The translations under genes were made by a program, and so were the position numbers. Of a stretch of 16,949 nucleotides of DNA, positions 5,644 through 12,114 are shown piece after piece. The first letter of the stretch is position 1; each line of letters begins with the position of its first letter. Source of the stretch: an uncultured Clostridia bacterium (GTDB lineage: Bacteria > Bacillota > Clostridia > Oscillospirales > Oscillospiraceae); assembly GCA_946187475.1 (NCBI GenBank), contig CAMHRJ010000013.1:1-16949 (forward strand), written 5' to 3'. Under the pieces are notes generated by a model. That model worked only from the letters and a program-made list of their open reading frames with translations, ran no database searches and was not told the DNA's origin.

Positions 5644-6855
5644 ATGTACAACTTTGACGAGATCATTGACCGGAGAAACACCAACGCGCTGAACACCGAC
5701 GGTTTCCGGCAGTATATCTTCCACGCAGGCCCGGAGAAGGTCTTCCCCTTCAAGGACGAGGAATTCGTGCGCATGTGGGTGGCGGACATGGAGTTCGCCG
5801 TTGCCCCGGAGATCATCGACGCCATGCGCGCCCGGCTGGACCGCCGCATTTTCGGCTACACCGGCGTTTACGACAGCACCTACTACGACTCCTTCCGCAA
5901 GTGGTGCGTGGATCACTATGACTGGGATTTCCCCCGGGAGCAGCTGTGCTTCTCCCCCGGCATCATCCCCGCGCTGTATCAGCTGACGGAGTCCATCTGC
6001 GCCCCCAGCGAGAAGGTCATCATCAACACCCCTGCCTACGGCTATTTCCTCCACGCGGCGGAGTACAACAACCTGGAGGTGCTGCATTCCCCGCTGAAGA
6101 AGGACGAAAACGGCGAGTTCGCCATGGACTTTGAAAACTTCGAGCAGGTCTGCTCCGATCCCAAGGCCAAGCTGCTGTTCTGGTGCAACCCCCACAACCC
6201 CACCGGCCGGGTCTGGACGGAGGAGGAGCTGCGCCGTGTGGCCCAGATCGTGAAGAAGTACAATCTCTGGATCATCTCTGACGAGATCCACTGTGACCTG
6301 CTTCGTCAGGGCCAGCATCACACGCCCATGGCGAAGATCATGCCCAACTATCCCAAGCTGATCACCTGCATGGCACCCACCAAGACCTTCAACATGGCGG
6401 GTCTGGCCTTCTCCAACGTGATTATCCGCGACGAGGCTACCCGGGAGGAGTTCAAGGATCGGGACAAGCTCTTCGGCATGGTGAACCCCATCTCCCTGGC
6501 GGCGGCCAAGGCGGCCTACGACGTGGGCGAACCATGGCGCAACGAGCTGAGAACCTATCTGGACGAGAACTTTGCTTTCGTCAAGGCCTTCCTGGCGGAG
6601 CATCTGCCCGAGGCGGTCATGAACATCCCCGCTGCCACCTATCTGGCCTGGGTGAACATGGGCGCCTGCCTCCCGGGTGTGGAGGATCTGCCCGGCTTCT
6701 TTGCCAACAAGGCCGGTGTGCTGCTGGAGGGCGGCAACTCCCTCTTCGTGGGCAACGCCGAAGGTTACATCCGTCTGAACCTCGCCATGCCGCGCAGCAT
6801 CATCCAGACCGGTCTGGAGCGCATGCGCGACGCCATCTGCGCGGAAAGAAAGTAA
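5644..6855 (+). CDS. patB: PatB/MalY-type PLP-dependent C-S lyase (cystathionine beta-lyase family aminotransferase class I/II)
   Basis: 403 aa, cytoplasmic fold-type I PLP enzyme. The family cleaves the C-S bond of cystathionine, cysteine or related thioethers, releasing a thiol or H2S plus pyruvate and ammonia; some members also act as transcriptional modulators. Motifs: MWVADMEF (44-51), typical of MalY/PatB; GYTGVYDSTYYDSFRKW (71-87); SPGIIPALY (104-112); NPHNPTGR (182-189); SDEIHCDLL (212-220); the PLP lysine in APTKTFNMAGL (Lys247); and the carboxylate-binding arginine in YIRLNLAMPR (Arg377). All key residues are present. The ATG has a strong AGGAGG. Rubrerythrin begins 26 bases after its stop with no terminator between, so the two genes are probably cotranscribed. 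Choice of substrate cannot be read from sequence. Confidence 0.93.
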   Translation: MYNFDEIIDRRNTNALNTDGFRQYIFHAGPEKVFPFKDEEFVRMWVADMEFAVAPEIIDAMRARLDRRIFGYTGVYDSTYYDSFRKWCVDHYDWDFPREQLCFSPGIIPALYQLTESICAPSEKVIINTPAYGYFLHAAEYNNLEVLHSPLKKDENGEFAMDFENFEQVCSDPKAKLLFWCNPHNPTGRVWTEEELRRVAQIVKKYNLWIISDEIHCDLLRQGQHHTPMAKIMPNYPKLITCMAPTKTFNMAGLAFSNVIIRDEATREEFKDRDKLFGMVNPISLAAAKAAYDVGEPWRNELRTYLDENFAFVKAFLAEHLPEAVMNIPAATYLAWVNMGACLPGVEDLPGFFANKAGVLLEGGNSLFVGNAEGYIRLNLAMPRSIIQTGLERMRDAICAERK

Positions 6856-6881
6856 TAGACTTACAAAAGGAGGATCATCCC

Positions 6882-7427
6882 ATGTCCAAGAAGAATCCCT
6901 ATGCCGGTACCCAGACCGAGAAGAATCTGGAGGCCGCCTTCGCCGGCGAGTCCCAGGCCCGCAACAAGTACACCTACTTTGCCTCCAAGGCCAAGAAGGA
7001 AGGCTTTGAGCAGATCGCTGCCCTGTTTCTGAAGACCGCCGACAACGAGAAAGAGCACGCCAAGATGTGGTTCAAGGAACTGAACGGCATCGGCAGCACC
7101 GCCGAGAATCTGGCCGAAGCCGCCAACGGAGAAAACTACGAGTGGACAGACATGTACGCCGGCTTTGCCGAGACCGCCGAGGCCGAGGGCTTCCCGGAGC
7201 TGGCGGAGAAGTTCCGCGCCGTGGCCGCCATCGAGAAGCACCACGAGGAGCGCTATCGCGCCCTGCTCCACAACGTGGAGGCTCAGGAGGTCTTCAAGAA
7301 GAGCGAGGTCAAGGTCTGGGAGTGCCGCAACTGCGGTCACATCGTCGTGGGCACCGAGGCCCCGGAGATTTGCCCCGTCTGCGCACACCCGCAGGCCTAT
7401 TTCGAGGTCAACGCCGAGAATTATTGA
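6882..7427 (+). CDS. rbr: Rubrerythrin
   Basis: 181 aa. This cytoplasmic non-haem iron protein reduces hydrogen peroxide in anaerobes, taking electrons from rubredoxin or NADH-linked partners. The N-terminal ferritin-like domain (about 1-140) shows the di-iron ligands: FAGESQARNKY (Glu23), ADNEKEHAKMW (Glu56, His59), GFAETAEAEGF (helix 3 acidic ligands) and IEKHHEERY (Glu118, His121). The C-terminal rubredoxin-like domain has CRNCG (148-152) and CPVCAHP (164-170) for one Fe(Cys)4 site. The ATG follows AAAAGGAGG at good spacing. It is second in a unit with patB and is closed by a strong terminator. Confidence 0.97.
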   Translation: MSKKNPYAGTQTEKNLEAAFAGESQARNKYTYFASKAKKEGFEQIAALFLKTADNEKEHAKMWFKELNGIGSTAENLAEAANGENYEWTDMYAGFAETAEAEGFPELAEKFRAVAAIEKHHEERYRALLHNVEAQEVFKKSEVKVWECRNCGHIVVGTEAPEICPVCAHPQAYFEVNAENY

Positions 7428-7436
7428 GCGGATACA

Positions 7437-7474
7437 AACGGCACCCTGCGAATCATCGCAGGGTGCCGTTTTAT
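7437..7474 (+). terminator. Rho-independent terminator after rubrerythrin
   Basis: A 14-bp stem AACGGCACCCTGCG / CGCAGGGTGCCGTT (7437-7450 and 7457-7470) with loop AATCAT, then TTAT. It lies about 10 bases after the rubrerythrin stop. Confidence 0.9.
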
Positions 7475-7496
7475 TTACATAAATATATTATGTAAA
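7474..7496. repeat. AT-rich palindrome TTTACATAA / TTATGTAAA, copy 3 (perfect)
   Basis: Perfect 9-bp arms TTTACATAA (7474-7482) and TTATGTAAA (7488-7496) around ATATA. It directly follows the rubrerythrin terminator and precedes the AATTGATATTT boundary word of repeat cassette E. Copies 1 and 2 are at 4788 and 5520. Confidence 0.65.
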
Positions 7497-7502
7497 CTTA
7501 TT

Positions 7503-7648
7503 AATTGATATTTGTAGGGGCGATTCACGAATCGCCCGGTGTATGATTACGCTTTACACAGAATGATTCCGTGTAGGGGCGGGGCTTGCCCCGCCCGCAT
7601 GTTACAGCTCATTCCAATTTATACGGGAGGGGCAAGCCCCTCCCCTAC
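7503..7648. repeat. Palindromic repeat cassette E (between rubrerythrin and sfsA)
   Basis: Inverted relative to cassette A: boundary word AATTGATATTT (7503-7513, complement of AAATATCAATT), REP-like palindrome GGGCGATTC-AC-GAATCGCCC (7518-7537), GC stem GGGCGGGGC-TT-GCCCCGCCC (7577-7596) and GC stem GGGAGGGGC-AA-GCCCCTCCC (7625-7644). It occupies the space between two convergent genes. The TTTACGCCGCAC-type end of cassettes A, C and F is not found here. Confidence 0.85.
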
Positions 7649-7683
7649 GAATCCTATCCAACTGCTCTACAAATTCATGTTTA

Positions 7684-8379
7684 TCAAACACCATTCCGCT
7701 CCAGGCGGATTTCCACTGGAACATTCAGGCGGATGGAATCGGGCCGGACGATGCAGTCATAGGCCAGAATCTGCACGCCGGCGTCCCGGGCGCGGAGCAG
7801 GGCTTCGCCAAAGGCGGGGTGGGTCTCCCAGTTGGGCTCGAAGCGGCGCAGATGCTCCATCTGGATGACGAACAGCAGATAGGCCTCATACCCGTCCTCC
7901 AGGCAGCGCGCCAGCTCCTGCACGTGCTTCACGCCCCGCTCCGTGGGCGCGTCGGGAAACCGGGCCACGCCCTCCTGCTCCAGGGTGACGCCCTTGACCT
8001 CCAGGAAGGCCCGCTTTCCACCATGCTCGGTGAAAAGATCAAAGCGGGAGTCGCCATAGCGCACCTCCCGGCGGAGCAGGGTCAGGTCGGGGAACAGATC
8101 GCCGCCGCGGAGCCATTCTTCTGCCGCAGCATTGGGGATCTGGGAATCCATGTTCACCAGCCGCTCCCCTTTCTGCACGGCGATCAGATCATATTGGGTT
8201 TTCCGCGCAGGGTTGTCCGTTTTCGTGAGCCATACCCGGGCGCCGGGCTGCAGCAGTTCCCGGCAGCGGCCGGTGTTCTTCACGTGGACGGTCTCTGTCC
8301 GGCCGCATAGCTCCACTTCAGCCAGAAAGCGGTTTGGCCGGCGCAGGAATCGGGCCTCGGTCACATTCTCGTATTGCAT
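7684..8379 (-). CDS. sfsA: SfsA family protein (sugar fermentation stimulation homolog, nuclease-like fold)
   Basis: 231 aa, close to the 234 aa of E. coli SfsA. The family combines an OB-like N-terminal domain with a nuclease-like C-terminal domain; its biochemical role is poorly defined. Family motifs are all present: VHVKNTGRCRELLQPGARVW (31-50), RYGDSRFDL (107-115), FLEVKGVTLE (125-134, with the E-x-K nuclease-like core) and FPDAPTERGVKH (141-152). I chose the ATG at 8377-8379 because AGAGGA lies six bases upstream; ATG 8385 touches that site directly and the TTG further out has nothing. It is convergent with rubrerythrin and downstream of the GLUG protein gene, whose terminator ends only about 16 bases before this start, so sfsA expression must rely on read-through or a promoter inside the upstream coding region. 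Confidence 0.95.
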   Translation of the reverse strand: MQYENVTEARFLRRPNRFLAEVELCGRTETVHVKNTGRCRELLQPGARVWLTKTDNPARKTQYDLIAVQKGERLVNMDSQIPNAAAEEWLRGGDLFPDLTLLRREVRYGDSRFDLFTEHGGKRAFLEVKGVTLEQEGVARFPDAPTERGVKHVQELARCLEDGYEAYLLFVIQMEHLRRFEPNWETHPAFGEALLRARDAGVQILAYDCIVRPDSIRLNVPVEIRLERNGV

Positions 8380-8395
8380 TGACATTCCTCTCTGC

Positions 8396-8428
8396 AAAAA
8401 AATCCTCCCGCCGATGCGGGAGGATTTT
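8396..8428 (-). terminator. Rho-independent terminator of the MMPL-GLUG operon
   Basis: Stem TCCTCCCGC / GCGGGAGGA (8403-8411 and 8416-8424), extended by A-T pairs. On the minus strand it ends in a run of seven T residues (A run at 8396-8402), a textbook intrinsic terminator 8 bases after the GLUG gene stop. The reverse direction also has four T residues. Confidence 0.9.
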
Positions 8429-8436
8429 CAATTGGA

Positions 8437-11400
8437 TTACGCTTTCGGCGTCTCGTCCGGGTCGGGGAACATGGCGTCGATGGCTTCCTCGGTGAGAGGC
8501 GCGGATTCATCATACACCGCCTTGCGGGGAATGAAGTCAGGTTCCGGGTCCACCGCGTCCTCCACGGCCTCTGCCGCAGTCTCAACGGCCTCCTCGGCCT
8601 GTTCCAGGACGGAGTCCACAACCTGCTCCGCCTCGGTGACCACGGCGTCCGCTGCATCTTCGACGGTCTCAGTCACGGGCGCAGTCTCGGGAACCTCGAC
8701 GGTCCCGACCACAGGTTCGGTAACCAGCTCCGAAGGGACCGGAACGGTCTCGAAGTCGGACTCCTTCACGGGGACCGCCTCAGAGACGGCGCCCGGGGCA
8801 GTGGCGTCGAAATCCACGTCCACGGCCTTGGTGGTCTTGTTCTTCCGGCGCTTCAGCAGGAAGAAGCCGCCGATCAGGAGCGCCAGGATGGCCAGACCGA
8901 TGAGGAGTTTGGCCAGCCAGCTGCCGCTGCCGCCCTTGGCCACGGCGAAGGTCACATCGCGGTCCGGGCTGTCGAAGACCAGGTAGCTGCCATCGCGGGA
9001 GGCGCTGACCTTGTTCCACTCGCCGTCACGATAGGTGTAGATGGTGTGGCTGCCTTCCGGCGCGTAGACGCGGACGTTGACTGCGGCGTCCTCGCCGCTG
9101 ACCGGTGCGTCGTTGAGCACCTGGACGTCATACTGCATCTCCAGAGACTGGGTAGCCGGGAGCTCCGGCGCAGGCGTCTTGGAGTCTGCCACATGGACCG
9201 TGGCGGCCGGGTCGAACACGCCCTGCACCAGCACCAGCGGAGTGTCGGTATCATCGGCGTAGAGGTCGCCCTCCACCACCGCCGTGCTGGCGGAGTAGAT
9301 GGCCTTGACTTCCAGATCGAAGGTCAGGTTCTTGTAATCCATCTCGGGCCAGCGGCCATAGTTGCCTTCCAGCGGCGGGCACTCGGGAATCTCGCTCTCG
9401 TCGATGGAGCCGCCGTAGCCGAAGGTGATGGTCTTTACGATCTCGCCGTTGGCGGTGAAGGTGGCGGTGAAGCTGCTGAACTCAGCAGGCACGCCCTCCT
9501 GGGAGACGAAGTCGTTGTAGGTGCGCTCTTCCGCCATGCCCTGATAGCTGATGCCGTCCACAGCGGAGAGAGTGTCGTGGACATAGACGTTGCCCTCAAC
9601 GGAGCCTTCCGCGTCCACATCGCCGGCGATGGTGCCGAGGCAGTTGTCGCGGGCGCTGATGTTCACCAGGGTGCCGCAGTCGGAGATGTTGTTGCCGAAG
9701 CCGGCCACGCCGCCGACGTAGCTGCCGCCGGTGACGGCGCACTTGGCCCAGCTGGAGCGGACCGCGCCCTTGGACAGGCCCACGATGCCGCCGGCATAGT
9801 CGCCGCCGGTGCTTTCCACGGCGCCGAAGCCCTGGCAGCCCGTGATGACGCCCAACTCACCGTCACCGCAGACGCCGCCCGCGCAGTCACGGCGGGAGGT
9901 GGCGGTGCCGTAGTTCCGGCTGTCCGCCAGGACGCACTTGGTGAAGTACTTGCTGGTGAGGGAGCTGTCCTCGATCAGGTTCGAATCGCCCTGGGGCGTG
10001 AAGTCATACTCGATGGCCATGCTGCCCGCGATGCCGCCGGCGTTGATGTCGCCGTTGGCAGCGCCGTAGTTCTCGCAGTTATAAACTCTGCCGTTGGTGG
10101 TCTCCAGATCGGCCTCGGAGGTGTCCTCGATGATGTTCTCCACATCGGGGTCCAGAGCCATCTGCAGAATGTCCACCAGGTCAACCATGACCACGTTGAA
10201 CTGGTCGTTGACCATCTGCATGTCGGAGATGATCTGGTTGGAGTAGCCGGCCGCCTGAGTGCTCAGGGTACCGAGGCCGCCGGAGATGCTGCCCAGATCG
10301 TCGAACATGCCTTCCATGGCGGTGCGGAAATCGCTGTCCACGCCCTGGAGGGTCAGCTGCTCGTTGCCGGAGAGGTAGCTTCCCACCTGGTCCATGTAGC
10401 TCATGCCGGTGGAGAAGTGGCCCGTGGCGCCGCGCAGGGTCTCGAAAGCAGTCTTGAAGGCGCTGCTCATGTTGTCCAGACGGGTGTTGCCGTCGGTATC
10501 CTCGGTGAGGTAATAGAGGTTGATGATGCGGGTCATGGTGGAGATGTCACCGGAGACCACGCCGGCCGCGCTGGAGGCGTCGCCCACGCCCATGAGCAGG
10601 GCGTCGCGGACACCCTCATAGGAAGTCAGCGCATCGGGATCATACTGGTATCCATAGCGGTTGGACATTTCCAGCCAGTTGTCGGGACGCTCGGCCACCA
10701 GGTCATAGTTGCCGGTACCCACCTGGTTGTCGGCCACCTTCATCAGCCAGCCGCAGTAGGCCATGGCGGCGTTCAGCCGCTCGGCGCTGGTGGTCAGATC
10801 GCCGGCAGCGTTCTTGAAGCTGGTCTTGTCGGCGGAGGACATCTCATCGATGGCGTCCAGGGAATCGAAGCCGCCGTCGAAGAAGCGGATGGAGCTGTCC
10901 AGGGAAATGGCGCCCTGGGAGAATTCGGTGATGGCGGGAGAAACCATCTTCTCAGCGGTGTTGATGCGGAGCATCAGCTCGTTGATGGTGCCGGTGGTTT
11001 CGTCCACGTAGTTTGCCGTCTGCTCGGCCACATAGCGGGCATGCTCCGTGGCGCTGGAGGCGGAAGCCGCGATGGCGCCGATGGTGGCGCTGATGCCGGC
11101 GGCGGCCGCGCCGGTGTGGTTCAGAAGAACGTCAACGGTATCGTGGAGCGCGTTCAGGTCGCCCTCCAGCTTGGCAGCGCTGCCGGCTGCCATGTCGATG
11201 GTGATGAAGGGCTCCATCTGGCCGGCGATGCCGCCCACGTCCTTGCGGCCGTTGACGGTGCCCCAGTTGGTGCAGCCGGAGACCAGACCGCTCTGGCGGC
11301 CAACCACGCCGCCCACGTTGAAGCCCACGTGCTCATAGCCGATGCTGCCCCAGTTGGTACAGCCGATGACAACGCCGGAGCTGAAGCCGGAGATGCCGCC

Positions 11401-12114
11401 CACGTCGGTGGCGGTGTGGACTTCGCCGTCTTCATCCGTGAGGTCCTCGATGGAAGTCTCCGCCGCGATGGTGGTGGCGGACTCCTCGGTGGAGAGGTTC
11501 ACGTCCGCGGTATTGGAGCAATAGGAGATCGTGCCGAGGTTCTGGCCCACGATGCCGCCCACATAGTGGTCGCCGGAGGCATAGCCCTCAGTCTTGCAGT
11601 TATAGATCATGCCGGTGGGCTCGTTGGTGCCGGCAATGCCGCCCACATTGTAGGAGCCGTTCACCGTACCGGAGAAGCTGCAGCCGCTGATGGTGCCCAG
11701 GTTGGTGCCGACCACGGCGCCCACCTCGCTCATGCCGCCGGAGGGATCCAGGTTGCCCGTGATGGTGAGGTCCTTCACGGTGCCGCCCTCCTGCACATAG
11801 CGGAACAGGCCCATATGGGAGGCGTCGCCCTCCAGAGAGAGGCCGGAGATCGTGTGGCCCTGGCCGTCAAACACACCGCCGAAGGTGGGGATGGGCGTGA
11901 AGGCAGCGCCGCTCAGATCCAGGTCGTTTTCCAGCAGAACTGTCTTGTCTCTGGAATAGGCATCATAGCTGCAGTTTTCACTGAGCGTCTGAAGCTCCTC
12001 CGCGGACGTAATGCGGATCGTGTTCTGATCCGCCAACGTGGAGCCGGCTCCCAGCAGGAAGCACAGCACCATCGCCAGTGCCATGGCAAGCAGTCTGCGT
12101 CTGTTACGTTTCAT
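8437..12114 (-). CDS. Giant membrane-anchored GLUG-repeat surface protein with internal helical domain
   Basis: 1225 aa from the ATG at 12112-12114, preceded by GAGAGGAGGA. Domains in order: signal peptide (1-28, MKRNRRRLLAMALAMVLCFL...TLA); a beta-rich start (31-125, with FGGVFDGQGHTISGLSL); GLUG repeats (about 126-300, units like VGAVVGTNLGTISGCSFSG, YVGGIVGQNLGTISYCSNTA, VGGVVGRQSGLVSGCTNWG); an Ala/Asp/Met-rich stretch I read as mostly alpha-helical (about 305-665); a second GLUG block (673-850); a beta domain (about 875-1060); one membrane segment (1066-1087, WLAKLLIGLAILALLIGGFF) followed by KRRKNK; and an acidic cytoplasmic tail (about 1094-1225). GLUG repeats are found in surface proteins and probably form a beta-solenoid. 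It is translationally coupled to the MMPL transporter upstream, implying a joint role in export or at the surface. The precise function is unknown. Confidence 0.88.
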   Translation of the reverse strand: MKRNRRRLLAMALAMVLCFLLGAGSTLADQNTIRITSAEELQTLSENCSYDAYSRDKTVLLENDLDLSGAAFTPIPTFGGVFDGQGHTISGLSLEGDASHMGLFRYVQEGGTVKDLTITGNLDPSGGMSEVGAVVGTNLGTISGCSFSGTVNGSYNVGGIAGTNEPTGMIYNCKTEGYASGDHYVGGIVGQNLGTISYCSNTADVNLSTEESATTIAAETSIEDLTDEDGEVHTATDVGGISGFSSGVVIGCTNWGSIGYEHVGFNVGGVVGRQSGLVSGCTNWGTVNGRKDVGGIAGQMEPFITIDMAAGSAAKLEGDLNALHDTVDVLLNHTGAAAAGISATIGAIAASASSATEHARYVAEQTANYVDETTGTINELMLRINTAEKMVSPAITEFSQGAISLDSSIRFFDGGFDSLDAIDEMSSADKTSFKNAAGDLTTSAERLNAAMAYCGWLMKVADNQVGTGNYDLVAERPDNWLEMSNRYGYQYDPDALTSYEGVRDALLMGVGDASSAAGVVSGDISTMTRIINLYYLTEDTDGNTRLDNMSSAFKTAFETLRGATGHFSTGMSYMDQVGSYLSGNEQLTLQGVDSDFRTAMEGMFDDLGSISGGLGTLSTQAAGYSNQIISDMQMVNDQFNVVMVDLVDILQMALDPDVENIIEDTSEADLETTNGRVYNCENYGAANGDINAGGIAGSMAIEYDFTPQGDSNLIEDSSLTSKYFTKCVLADSRNYGTATSRRDCAGGVCGDGELGVITGCQGFGAVESTGGDYAGGIVGLSKGAVRSSWAKCAVTGGSYVGGVAGFGNNISDCGTLVNISARDNCLGTIAGDVDAEGSVEGNVYVHDTLSAVDGISYQGMAEERTYNDFVSQEGVPAEFSSFTATFTANGEIVKTITFGYGGSIDESEIPECPPLEGNYGRWPEMDYKNLTFDLEVKAIYSASTAVVEGDLYADDTDTPLVLVQGVFDPAATVHVADSKTPAPELPATQSLEMQYDVQVLNDAPVSGEDAAVNVRVYAPEGSHTIYTYRDGEWNKVSASRDGSYLVFDSPDRDVTFAVAKGGSGSWLAKLLIGLAILALLIGGFFLLKRRKNKTTKAVDVDFDATAPGAVSEAVPVKESDFETVPVPSELVTEPVVGTVEVPETAPVTETVEDAADAVVTEAEQVVDSVLEQAEEAVETAAEAVEDAVDPEPDFIPRKAVYDESAPLTEEAIDAMFPDPDETPKA

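Noticed and set aside
6534..6881. Upstream extension of the rubrerythrin frame into patB
   Set aside because: The same frame is open for 116 codons upstream, but this part is out of frame with patB, has no family similarity, and a strong ribosome binding site precedes ATG 6882, where rubrerythrin homology begins.
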